DNA of 37,982 bases from the NCBI GenBank assembly GCA_020634575.1, contig JACKBM010000062.1, forward strand, positions 1 to 37,982. The letters run 5' to 3'. This document shows positions 1 through 7,013 of the stretch, piece by piece. Numbering within the stretch: position 1 is the stretch's first letter; the number at the start of each line of letters is the position of its first letter. The notes beneath the pieces are model-generated. The model was not told the DNA's origin, searched no databases, and was given only the letters and a program-made list of their open reading frames with translations. The translations under genes and the position numbers were made by a program. The DNA comes from Ardenticatenales bacterium. GTDB taxonomy: Bacteria > Chloroflexota > Anaerolineae > Promineifilales > Promineifilaceae.

Positions 1-465
1 ATACCTGTGGGCAATGGGGCGCTGATCGGGGGTATTGGCAGCGCGATCAAGGCGGACCGGCCGGAAACCCGGATCATCGGCGTGCAATCCGCCGGCGCAC
101 CCTGTATGACGCTCTCCTACAATGCCGGCCAGGTCATCAACACCGAAACAGCCGACACCTTCGCCGGCGGCATGGCGGTCCGGGTCGCCATCCCGGAAGC
201 GGTGGCGCTCATGCGGGAGGTCGTAGACGAGATGGTGTTGGTCCCAGAGGCCGGGCTAAAGCAGGCGATGGCCGCCTATGCCCGGCACGGCAGCCATCAA
301 CCAGAGGGCGCCGGCTGTGGCGCCCTGGCCGCGGCTGTGCAGCTACGCGACCGGCTCCAGAGCCAAACCGTCTGTCTGATTGCCACCGGTGGCAATGTTG
401 AGGATGCAATTTTGGCTGAGATCAGCGCCGGCCACCATCTAGAGCTGGCGGAGCAATGGGCATGA
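1..465 (+). CDS. Threonine/serine dehydratase-like PLP enzyme, C-terminal part (5' end outside window)
   Basis: The reading frame is open from base 1, so the N-terminal half, with the PLP-binding lysine, lies upstream of the window. The visible 154 residues start in the phosphate-binding loop (PVGNGALIGG), where classical family members have a PVGGGGL-like stretch. They also contain CGALAAAV and the late ATGGN motif that holds the PLP ring in fold-type II enzymes. The family deaminates threonine or serine to a 2-oxoacid plus ammonia in the cytoplasm. The protein ends soon after ATGGN with no ACT-like regulatory domain, which fits a short catabolic or broad-specificity dehydratase better than biosynthetic IlvA. 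Other fold-type II lyases or racemases remain possible because the substrate loop is missing. The stop codon overlaps the start of the following methyltransferase gene, so the two are probably co-transcribed. Confidence 0.8.
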   Translation: MPVGNGALIGGIGSAIKADRPETRIIGVQSAGAPCMTLSYNAGQVINTETADTFAGGMAVRVAIPEAVALMREVVDEMVLVPEAGLKQAMAAYARHGSHQPEGAGCGALAAAVQLRDRLQSQTVCLIATGGNVEDAILAEISAGHHLELAEQWA

Positions 466-1202
466 ACGAATTGCCCCGTCTCTATACAGACCTGGCCGAC
501 TGGTGGCCAATCCTTTCTGACCCTGAGGATTATGCCGAGGAAGCCGCTATTTACCGGCAGACTATCCTGGACGCCGCCATCGGCCCGGCCGCGACCATGT
601 TGGAGCTAGGCTGCGGTGGTGGTAGCAATGCTTACCACCTCAAACATCATTTTCAGCTCACCCTGACCGACCTGGCGCCGGGAATGCTCGCTGTCAGTCA
701 GCGGCTCAATCCAGAGTGCGAGCACCTGGTCGGCGACATGCGCAAGCTACGGCTGGAACGCCAGTTTGATGTTGTCTTCATCCATGACGCCATCGAATAT
801 ATGACGACCGAAGCGGATTTGCGCGCCGCCCTGACGACTGCCTATGTCCATTGCCGGCCAGGCGGCGTCGCCCTTTTTGCCCCGGACCATACGACGGAGA
901 GTTTCCAGCCCAGCAGCGATCATGGCGGCCACGACCGGCCGGATCGCGCCCTCCGCTACCTCGAATGGAGCTGGGACGATGACCCGAGCGATACCCAATA
1001 CCGCTACGTCATGGTCTACCTCTTGCGGCACCAGGATGGCCGGCTGGAGACCATCACCGACGAACATCACTGCGGGCTTTTCCCGCACGAGACGTGGCTA
1101 CGGCTTCTGGCCGAGGTTGGCTTTGAACCCAGCTACGTGCCGTTCGAGCACAGCGAAGTTGAAGAGGGACCGCTGCCGCTGTATCTGGGGCGAAAACGTT
1201 AA
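462..1202 (+). CDS. Class I SAM-dependent methyltransferase
   Basis: A 246-residue protein with a Rossmann-type methyltransferase core. Motif I (LELGCGGGS) lies at about residues 47-55, followed by an acidic strand (TLTDLAP) that should hold the SAM ribose and by VVFIHDAIEYM as motif IV. The substrate cannot be read from the sequence. Two ATGs are available, at 456 and 462. The second is preferred because it forms an ATGA overlap with the upstream dehydratase stop and sits 9 nt after a GGAG. The gene is probably translationally coupled to the dehydratase. It converges with the sulfatase gene, and the two stop codons share a TTAA at 1199-1202. The family call is firm; the function is unknown. 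Confidence 0.85.
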   Translation: MNELPRLYTDLADWWPILSDPEDYAEEAAIYRQTILDAAIGPAATMLELGCGGGSNAYHLKHHFQLTLTDLAPGMLAVSQRLNPECEHLVGDMRKLRLERQFDVVFIHDAIEYMTTEADLRAALTTAYVHCRPGGVALFAPDHTTESFQPSSDHGGHDRPDRALRYLEWSWDDDPSDTQYRYVMVYLLRHQDGRLETITDEHHCGLFPHETWLRLLAEVGFEPSYVPFEHSEVEEGPLPLYLGRKR

Positions 1203-2809
1203 CCGTTCTCAGGCGAATCCCAATACCCGATGTAGATGCCTTGCTGCTCCACCCAACCCGGCTGCGAGCGCATGCGGGTGAATTCTTCGGTCCGCGTAAA
1301 ACGCAGCTTCCGCTGGCGTAACCAGCGGAACAGTTTGCGCTCCAGCTCCAGCCGCAGCTCTGCGTAGCCGGGATCCTCGCCCAGGTCATTCTGCTCCTGT
1401 GGGTCGTTTTCCATATCGTACAGCTCCGGCCGGAACCGTTCGTGCAGGATGAACTTCCAGCGTTTCGTCCGCAGCATCGTCGCCCGGGCATCTTCAACCG
1501 GGAGGTCAAGATGATGGCGCACGGTGATGGGGCTGTAATCTTCTTCGCTGACGACAAACTCACGCCAATCAGCCGATGTCTCGCCCCGCAAAAATGGCAG
1601 GAGTGAACGCCCTTCCAGCCGCTCCCGATCCGGCCTCCCGCCGGCCATTTCGACAAACGTCGGCACCAGATCGATCATCTCGACCAGTTCATCACAGACC
1701 GTGCCCCGGCTGGCATCCGCCCGAGCTGAGGGATCATAGATGATCAGCGGTACGCGCACCGATTCTTCGTGGAACCAATATTTATCCGTCAGCCAATGGT
1801 CGCCGAGGTAATCGCCATGGTCGCTGGTGAAGACGATGACGGTGTTTTCCATGAGCCCCTGCTCACGCATCCAGGCAAAAAGCCGGCCGAGGTGGTCATC
1901 AATCTGTTTCACCAGCCCCATGTAGGCGCGAATAACCGTCTCGCGAATCTCGTCATTGCTGAAACCCAGGCCGCCGCTGTATTTCAGAAAGCCGGCGTAG
2001 ACGGGATGATGGGGATTCGTCCGCTCCGCTGCCGTCCGATTGGCCGGCAGCATCTGTTCCGGCCCATACATGGCGTGGTACGGGGCCGGCGCCATGTACG
2101 GCCAATGGGGTTTGATGTAGCCCAGGTGGAGGCACCAGGGCGTATCACCAGCCTCGCGCATAAAATCCATCGCCCGATTGGTGGTGTAGGCCGTTTCCGA
2201 ATGCTCTTCTTTGATGTTGGCGGCCAGCCGGGCATTTTTGTTGAACCAGCCGGATTGGAGATTGCCGTCTTCGTCTATGCCGGAGTTGGCATAGGTGTGC
2301 CAGGGATTTTCGCCTTCGTAGCCGAGTTCGCGCAGGTAATCGTTGTAACGCGGTTGCTGGCCCCGTCGCCGCAGCAGTGGCGTGGGGAAGTTGCCCGAGT
2401 TGCGCTCGTACGGTTCAAAACCGACCTCGCGGAAGAGCGTCTGTTCCGGCGCGGCCATGTCGATACCCAGCCGTTCCACCACTTCGGTATGGCGGTGCAG
2501 ATCGGTCTTGCCGATGACGGCGGTCCGCATACCCAGAGCGTGCAGGTAGTCGCCCATGCCGAGCTCGTCACTGCGCAAGGGAAAGCCGTTGTGGCGGACG
2601 CCGAGGGTGGATTGGTACCGGCCGGTATAAATACACGCCCGCGACGGCCCGCAGACCGGCGACTGCACATACACCCGGTCAAAGCGCACCCCATTCGCCG
2701 CCAACCAATCCAAATTCGGCGTCTGCAAATGTGGATGCCCATAACAGGACAGATAGTCCCAGCGCAACTGGTCACACATAATAAACAAAATATTCCTGGC
2801 ATCACTCAT
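1199..2809 (-). CDS. Sulfatase (alkaline-phosphatase superfamily, formylglycine-dependent)
   Basis: A 536-residue sulfatase that would hydrolyse a sulfate ester. The signature CGPSRACIYTGR starts at residue 53; Cys53 in C-x-P-S-R is the residue normally converted to formylglycine. The calcium site is represented by N-terminal CDQ (Asp13) and FTSDHG (Asp330, His331), with supporting basic residues in GKTDLH (Lys101, His105) and KPHWPY (His235). There is no signal peptide: the protein begins MSDARNILFIMCDQ, which is already the first core strand. It should therefore act in the cytoplasm on an imported sulfated compound, as choline-sulfatase-like enzymes do. A good ribosome site (GGGAGAG) precedes the ATG. 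The MFS transporter gene upstream on the same strand is a natural partner for uptake. No formylglycine-generating enzyme is visible in the window. The exact substrate is unknown. Confidence 0.9.
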   Translation of the reverse strand: MSDARNILFIMCDQLRWDYLSCYGHPHLQTPNLDWLAANGVRFDRVYVQSPVCGPSRACIYTGRYQSTLGVRHNGFPLRSDELGMGDYLHALGMRTAVIGKTDLHRHTEVVERLGIDMAAPEQTLFREVGFEPYERNSGNFPTPLLRRRGQQPRYNDYLRELGYEGENPWHTYANSGIDEDGNLQSGWFNKNARLAANIKEEHSETAYTTNRAMDFMREAGDTPWCLHLGYIKPHWPYMAPAPYHAMYGPEQMLPANRTAAERTNPHHPVYAGFLKYSGGLGFSNDEIRETVIRAYMGLVKQIDDHLGRLFAWMREQGLMENTVIVFTSDHGDYLGDHWLTDKYWFHEESVRVPLIIYDPSARADASRGTVCDELVEMIDLVPTFVEMAGGRPDRERLEGRSLLPFLRGETSADWREFVVSEEDYSPITVRHHLDLPVEDARATMLRTKRWKFILHERFRPELYDMENDPQEQNDLGEDPGYAELRLELERKLFRWLRQRKLRFTRTEEFTRMRSQPGWVEQQGIYIGYWDSPENG

Positions 2810-2860
2810 CGCTTCTCTCCCAGATAACGATCACATTCATTGGGCACGAGCGGAAGTTTA

Positions 2861-2964
2861 GCCACGGATACTTCGCTGCGCTCAGCACAAGTTAACACGG
2901 ATTTGGCACGGATTTTTCATTTCCCAAAAAAGAATCCGTGCTTAATCCGTGTTAATCCGTGGCC
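2861..2964. repeat. Imperfect inverted repeat of 'CACGGATT' units
   Basis: Between the MFS and sulfatase genes, GCCACGGAT at 2861 and TTAACACGGATTTGGCACGG at 2892-2911 are mirrored by GAATCCGTGCTTAATCCGTG and ATCCGTGGC at 2932-2964. The left arm is interrupted by about 22 bp (2870-2891) that resemble a separate 'CTTCGCTGCGCTCAGCA' repeat. The transcript could fold into a long hairpin. It looks like a dispersed REP- or MITE-like element and may also separate expression of the two genes; its wider copy number cannot be judged from this window. Confidence 0.65.
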
Positions 2965-2977
2965 ATTTCCCCATCCC

Positions 2978-4180
2978 CTAATCCGCGAATTCTGCGGCCA
3001 AACTTCTTTTCGGCAGACGGGTGAGGATGGCGGCGCCGAGGAGGCCCATGATGGCCCAGAAGACAAACGGGGCCGCCGGGTTACTCTCCGCCAGCCAGTT
3101 GCCAATCGGCGGCGACACAAAGCCACCCAGTTCGCGCAAGGTCGCATTAAAACCAAGGGCAACACCAGCCACCGCGTAATCAATCCGCTGAATTTCCAGC
3201 ACCGCTGCCTGGTGGATAGCCATGTACGCATCAAAAAAGAAGCCTGCCACCAACAGCGCCAGCCAGACCAGGACGCCCTCAGCAAAAGAGATCGACAACA
3301 CGCCAACCGCCATCACTGCCACGGCGCCAAACATCAGCTCACGCTTAATATGGAGCCGGTCGGATAGGACCGAGAGCGGGAGTACCCCCAGCAGGCTGAT
3401 GATGTAAAACGAGGCCATCGCCTGATCGGCCCTCGCTGGCTCCCAGCCGCTATTTTTCAGGTAAAGTGGCAGATAACCAGAGAAGCCCTTGTAACAGGCC
3501 CAGAAAAAGAGCGTCCCCAACCCAATGATCCACAGTTCGCGCGTCCCAACCAGGTAGCGCAGGGAGTGGGTCAGCGAGCCAGACCGTGGCGCCCGGCGCA
3601 TTGCTTCCGGTTCACTCTCTGGATACAAAAAGAACCAGAGGGCTGCGAATAGGATGGCCAATCCGCCGTAAAAAAACATGACCCGCTGCCAGCCCCCAAA
3701 CAGCGGCGAAAAAACCGACGCACTGAGACCGGATCCCAGGGCCAGCCCCAGAGCAAAGCCGGCCGAGACAATCCCCGCCGCAAAACCGCGCCGATCCGCA
3801 AACCAGTTACCCGCGATCTTGTGAATGTTGGGCGGAATCGCCGGGGCAATCAGGGCGTTCAATCCAACCGTGAGTATGAAGCTGGCAAAGTCAAACGACA
3901 GACCCCGCAGCGCCCCCAGGAGACCAACCAGCAAACAGGCCAGCGTCAGCGTCCGCCGCGCCCCCAGCCGGTCGCCGATAGAGCCGTAAAAAATGCTGGT
4001 CAGGACACTGGCCAGCGAGGTTGCTCCCCAGACCAGGCCGATCTGCGCCAGGCTCAAATCCAGATCCTCAGCGATCTCTGTGAACAGGACCGGCAGCGAC
4101 AGCAGCGGCATGGCATAAACAAGCAGCGAGGTAAAGGCGGCCAGAGCCAGGACTATCCATTTTTGCCGATCCTGGGTCAT
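2978..4180 (-). CDS. MFS transporter (12-TM, NarK/CynX-like type)
   Basis: A 400-residue integral membrane protein with about 12 hydrophobic helices in two six-helix halves and a charged central loop (PESEPEAMRRAPRSG, about residues 190-205). The loop between TM2 and TM3 carries the MFS motif A variant GSIGDRLGARR at about residues 66-76. Family members move small organic or inorganic anions by proton coupling. The protein resembles NarK/CynX-type major facilitators, but the substrate is not encoded in any motif I can read. It lies directly upstream of the cytoplasmic sulfatase gene on the same strand, separated by 168 bp that hold an inverted repeat, so import of a sulfated organic compound is a reasonable inference. 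The ATG at 4178-4180 has no strong ribosome site, and the upstream DNA is the repeat block. Confidence 0.85.
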   Translation of the reverse strand: MTQDRQKWIVLALAAFTSLLVYAMPLLSLPVLFTEIAEDLDLSLAQIGLVWGATSLASVLTSIFYGSIGDRLGARRTLTLACLLVGLLGALRGLSFDFASFILTVGLNALIAPAIPPNIHKIAGNWFADRRGFAAGIVSAGFALGLALGSGLSASVFSPLFGGWQRVMFFYGGLAILFAALWFFLYPESEPEAMRRAPRSGSLTHSLRYLVGTRELWIIGLGTLFFWACYKGFSGYLPLYLKNSGWEPARADQAMASFYIISLLGVLPLSVLSDRLHIKRELMFGAVAVMAVGVLSISFAEGVLVWLALLVAGFFFDAYMAIHQAAVLEIQRIDYAVAGVALGFNATLRELGGFVSPPIGNWLAESNPAAPFVFWAIMGLLGAAILTRLPKRSLAAEFAD

Positions 4181-4266
4181 GGGGATGAATGCTCCGTTGC
4201 ATTTGGACAGGTCGGGTCAGAAAAGCCCGGGTAAGGCGCCATTGTACCTCAGCGAAGGGTTGGCGA

Positions 4267-4395
4267 GCGATGTTCACGCCCGCCGGCGCGAGGCCACGTC
4301 TGGCAACGCGAGTCCGCGCCTGGCAGCGCGAGTCCACGTCCGCCAACGCGAGTCCACGTCCGCCAACGCGAGTCCACGTCCACCATCGCGAGGCG
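4267..4395. repeat. Left array: tandem 20-bp repeats, exact 20-bp period
   Basis: The unit GCGAGTCCACGTCCGCCAAC recurs with GCGAG starting at 4288, 4308, 4328, 4348, 4368 and 4388, plus a more degenerate unit beginning near 4267. Units at 4328-4387 are nearly identical and those outside are diverged. No unique spacer separates the units, so this is not a CRISPR array. Read on the minus strand the unit is GTTGGCGGACGTGGACTCGC, the same sequence family as the array at 4517-4806, so the two arrays point in opposite directions. The 20-bp period is close to two helical turns. The block lies upstream of both the MFS gene and the divergent secreted-protein gene. Confidence 0.85.
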
Positions 4396-4402
4396 CTCAA
4401 GC

Positions 4403-4504
4403 GCCACGCTACGGGCTGCGTCTGCTGAAGGCAGACTTTCTGCTCCGCGATACGTGGGTCGTGAATGTAAAGTCCGCTTCCAGCGGACGCGTCCGTAGCG
4501 TGGC
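4403..4504. repeat. Central inverted repeat with a hairpin inside each arm
   Basis: The left arm (4403-4439, beginning GCCACGCTACGG) pairs with the right arm (4469-4504, ending CCGTAGCGTGGC) around a 29-nt loop. Each arm also contains its own perfect hairpin: GTCTGC-TGAAG-GCAGAC on the left and GTCCGC-TTCCA-GCGGAC on the right. The T-A pair on the left is replaced by C-G on the right, keeping pairing in both, which suggests that the fold is conserved or that two copies of one REP-like element lie in opposite orientation. It sits exactly between the two oppositely oriented 20-bp arrays. Confidence 0.75.
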
Positions 4505-4516
4505 TTTACTGCCTCG

Positions 4517-4806
4517 CGTTGGCAGACCTGGACACATCGCAGGCGCAGACACTCAGCGGAGCGTGGCCATTGGCGAGCGTGGACACTCAGCAGACGTGGA
4601 CTGCCCGTTGGCAGGCGTGGACACCATTGGACACCCATTGGCCGGACGTGGACGCCTGGCAGGCGTGGACGCCCCATTGGGGCGTGGACACTCATTGGCG
4701 AGCGTGGACCCGTTGAGCGTGGACACTTTGGCAGGCGTGGACACTCAATTGGCGGACGTGGACACTCGTTGGCAGGCGTGGACACCCATTGGCAGGCGCA
4801 GACCAC
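4517..4806. repeat. Right array: degenerate ~20-bp repeats, inverted relative to the left array
   Basis: Units resemble TTGGCAGGCGTGGACACTCA. The core GTGGAC appears at 4579, 4596, 4617, 4648, 4665, 4684, 4704, 4719, 4737, 4758 and 4778, with variants TTGGAC at 4627 and GCAGAC at 4798. Spacing is mostly 17-21 bp. The array is longer and more degenerate than the left one and reads as its reverse complement. It ends just before a promoter-like sequence at 4809-4838 for the secreted protein gene. Open frames through the block are by-products of repeat composition and are not called as genes. Confidence 0.8.
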
Positions 4807-4808
4807 CC

Positions 4809-4838
4809 TTGCCAGCCCCCCTAACCTCGTGCTACCCT
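4809..4838 (+). promoter_or_regulatory. Probable sigma-70-type promoter of the secreted-protein gene
   Basis: TTGCCA at 4809-4814 and an extended -10, TGC-TACCCT, with the hexamer at 4833-4838, are separated by 18 bp. This predicts a start near 4845 and a leader of about 19 nt containing the AGAAGGAG ribosome site. The promoter abuts the right 20-bp repeat array. Confidence 0.45.
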
Positions 4839-4863
4839 GTCCCGGCATGAGAAGGAGCACCCA

Positions 4864-6177
4864 ATGAAACAAAGACGCGGGTTAATAATCCTCACCATCC
4901 TGATGGTCGCTACATTGCTAACGCTGTTACCGCTATCCCTGACGCGGGCGTTACCGGCCGGTGCCCCCCTCAGCCGCCCGGCCACGCCCATCACCGTCAT
5001 CGGCAATTCACTGACGCCGCTTTTGGGCACACCTATCGGTGAGCTGCGGCTGTATCGGTACGGACCGGCCGGTTGGGAAGCGATCCCGTTCCAGATCGAT
5101 GAGGTCAGCGCCACCGGCGTCTTCACCAGCAGCGAAGATGGCCTGCTGGATAGCAACGACCAGCTCAGCTTCATGAGCCAGGACAGCGGCTTTCAGAGTT
5201 CGCTCCTGTGGGTGGCAGACGCCGAGGCCCAGAGCCATCAGCGTGTCGAAATTGAACTGTTTGATCCGGTCTCCCAGGAAGTCGGGGCTGTCTACCTTTA
5301 CCGCTCCACCACGTTGGCGCTCAGCAGTACCAGCTATGTCAGTTGGGATAGCGAAAATCAGCAGTTAACAGCGGCCGCCTACAGCGCCGGCTTTGCCCCG
5401 GAAAGCTTCCTCGGCCTGGACAGTTTCCAGCTGAGCGGCGGCGATTTGCTGGACCGGCAGAAGCTGCGCGTCAATCTGACCCTGACAACGCCGCCATTTC
5501 CACCGATCAGCCAGCAACTTAACGAAGAACAGCTGGCCAGCCTGCTCAATGTCCCCTTCTCTGTCACCTTGCCCATCAGCGGCCCGATCCGTGCCCTCGG
5601 CGGCAATGAAGCGCAGCAGATCGCCTTCTACGGCTGGCAGTACGAGACCAGCCTGTCACTGGATTTGAGTGATGTCGTCACGGGCTTCACCACGATTCAT
5701 ATTGAGCAAATTCGCTCGTCACGCGATTGGCTGGACCCAGCCAGCAGCGGCCTGGGGAGCGTGACCTATTTTGACAGCAACACACCGGCCGGTGTCCCCG
5801 TCGATGGCGCGCCGGACAGTGTGGCCAGCACGCCCACCCCGCTCTGGCAGGAGCTAAACACAACCCAGGGCCACATCCTCACCCTGGCGGCTATCGATCC
5901 GGGCCTGGGGACCGCCGCCGGCTACTACCTCGACAACAGCCAGCCCAACGGCAACGACACTGGCGACGGCCGCAGCTTCGGCGATCATGGCTTTGTGATT
6001 ACGGAACCAAATGGGGTAATTACCGTCAGCGAAACGGTGTGGATCTGGCCGACCGGTGGCGGATCCGCAGGCAGTCAGGCCCAAAACTACAACCAGCAAC
6101 CGCTGGCCGTAACAACGACAGGCCAGAGCTACGCGCCGCTCACGAGGGTGTTCCTGCCAATAATCAACCGGCCTTGA
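4864..6177 (+). CDS. Secreted protein of unknown function with 'FLPIINRP' C-terminus
   Basis: A 437-residue protein with a clear Sec signal: positive MKQRRG, a hydrophobic run to about residue 27, then small residues near LTRALPAGA. The mature part is rich in Ser, Thr, Gln and Gly and in short beta-strand-like segments. I recognise no catalytic motif. An early stretch (WEAIPFQIDEV, then EDGLLDSNDQLSFM) hints at a calcium-binding-like or beta-sandwich region, and there are almost no cysteines. The last residues, RVFLPIINRP, resemble a short hydrophobic 'YLPLxxR'-type tail that I associate from memory with exported Chloroflexota proteins. A strong ribosome site (AGAAGGAG) precedes the ATG. It is probably transcribed alone from the promoter next to the 20-bp arrays. 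Confidence 0.85.
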   Translation: MKQRRGLIILTILMVATLLTLLPLSLTRALPAGAPLSRPATPITVIGNSLTPLLGTPIGELRLYRYGPAGWEAIPFQIDEVSATGVFTSSEDGLLDSNDQLSFMSQDSGFQSSLLWVADAEAQSHQRVEIELFDPVSQEVGAVYLYRSTTLALSSTSYVSWDSENQQLTAAAYSAGFAPESFLGLDSFQLSGGDLLDRQKLRVNLTLTTPPFPPISQQLNEEQLASLLNVPFSVTLPISGPIRALGGNEAQQIAFYGWQYETSLSLDLSDVVTGFTTIHIEQIRSSRDWLDPASSGLGSVTYFDSNTPAGVPVDGAPDSVASTPTPLWQELNTTQGHILTLAAIDPGLGTAAGYYLDNSQPNGNDTGDGRSFGDHGFVITEPNGVITVSETVWIWPTGGGSAGSQAQNYNQQPLAVTTTGQSYAPLTRVFLPIINRP

Positions 6178-6623
6178 CATCAGGATGTATGTTCGAACAT
6201 GATCTGGGGATCACGACTATTTTTTGACGTCATCCCGAGCTTTGTCTGACGTGAAAAGCGATCATTAGGCATGCGCGAGGGACCCCTCCCTGAGGCGCTG
6301 ACAGGACCAGCCGGTGGCTGGCTCGAGGATTAGCCATTTTGGGAAACCAGCCATTGTCTGCAATGGCTAGAATCATAGAAAAGGGCCCTTCGCCCTATCT
6401 TAATGATGGCCATACCTGATAATTAGGCTGCCAAGAAATAAGGCGGAAATGGCGTGCGGTCTGAGGTTCGTAGTAAACGCTTTAGCGTTCCGCGTGCACC
6501 CCTTTTGGGGATGGCGACGTGTCGACCAACAGCCCTCTTGATGATCACAAAAGGCTAAAGCCCTTTACTACAAACTCAAGAACTTGCCGAAGGGGAATTC
6601 CCTGCCCATTTTTGACATCGTCG
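6178..6623. other. 446-bp gap without a gene; contains repeat-like sequence
   Basis: No convincing gene is visible. Up to about 6300 the DNA (GTCATCCCGAGC, GAGGGACCCCTCCC) resembles dispersed 'CATCCCGAGC...GAGGGACC' repeats of bacterial genomes. Around 6350-6375 CCATTGTCTGCAATGG forms a short hairpin, and an inverted repeat occupies 6463-6577. The gap lies between the 3' ends of convergent genes, so no promoter is needed here. Confidence 0.6.
6463..6577. repeat. Imperfect inverted repeat ('GTAGTAAA...GCTTTAGC' element)
   Basis: GAGGTTCGTAGTAAACGC followed by TTTAGCGTT at 6463-6489 is mirrored at 6551-6577, whose reverse complement begins GAGTTTGTAGTAAAGGGC and continues TTTAGCC. The arms are about 26 bp and enclose some 60 bp. 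This looks like one more dispersed repeat family and may also act as a bidirectional transcription-end structure between convergent genes. Confidence 0.6.
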
Positions 6624-6902
6624 CTAATCCAGCCCTACGGAGAACATACTCTCCAAATCATGGCGTGAAAACACCTTGAAGGCGATCAACGTTTCCGACG
6701 TGAGGATGCCATCGATCTGCAGCATCTTGCTGGTCACCACATCCGCCAGCGCCTCGTTGCTGGGCACCCGGATCATCGCCACCAGGTCATACTGACCGGC
6801 AACCGAAAACACCTCGGAGACGCCGTCGATCTCCACCAGCTTCTCCGCCACCGCGTTGATGCTGTCCCGTTCCACCGACATCAAGACCAATGAGGTAACC
6901 AT
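6624..6902 (-). CDS. Stand-alone Lrp/AsnC ligand-binding (RAM) domain protein
   Basis: A 92-residue protein that corresponds to only the C-terminal effector-binding domain of Lrp/AsnC regulators. It has the alternating strand-helix pattern and family-typical phrases such as EIDGVSEVFSVAGQYDLVAMI and the late strand ETLIAFKVFS. There is no DNA-binding helix-turn-helix, and the ribosome site (GAGGAG) directly before the ATG makes an N-terminal truncation by mis-annotation unlikely. Known stand-alone RAM proteins form oligomers and bind amino acids or modulate partner Lrp proteins. It lies 111 bp downstream of, and on the same strand as, the tryptophan dioxygenase gene, so sensing of tryptophan or a relative is a possible but untested link. 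Confidence 0.85.
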   Translation of the reverse strand: MVTSLVLMSVERDSINAVAEKLVEIDGVSEVFSVAGQYDLVAMIRVPSNEALADVVTSKMLQIDGILTSETLIAFKVFSRHDLESMFSVGLD

Positions 6903-6944
6903 CTTTCACTCCTCGAATAAATCCAATCAACGTTCCCAAACGCC

Positions 6945-6995
6945 TGCCATGCTGAGCTCAGCGAAGCACCTGTCATGCTGAGCAAAGCGAAGCAC
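6945..6995. repeat. Two tandem copies of a ~26-bp 'CATGCTGAGCxxAGCGAAGC' repeat
   Basis: TGCCATGCTGAGCTCAGCGA at 6945 and TGTCATGCTGAGCAAAGCGA at 6971, each followed by AGCAC, are adjacent copies in the gap between kynA and the RAM-domain gene. The 22-bp insertion in the inverted repeat at 2870-2891 has related wording. This is a dispersed intergenic repeat type seen in many environmental bacteria. Confidence 0.6.
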
Positions 6996-7013
6996 ATTAT
7001 CCCTGATTTGCAC

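Noticed and set aside
1769..2827. 352-codon open frame opposite the sulfatase gene
   Set aside because: It is the antisense shadow of a GC-rich gene with strong family motifs on the other strand and has no recognisable domain.
4267..4806. CRISPR array
   Set aside because: The 20-bp units are directly adjacent with no unique spacers, they diverge gradually, and no cas gene is in the window.
4179..4872. Long open frames on both strands (up to 223 codons) across the 20-bp repeat block
   Set aside because: They consist of repeat units read in frame, overlap one another on both strands, lack ribosome sites and have no domain; the 20-bp period is not a multiple of three, so the protein would not even be regularly repetitive.
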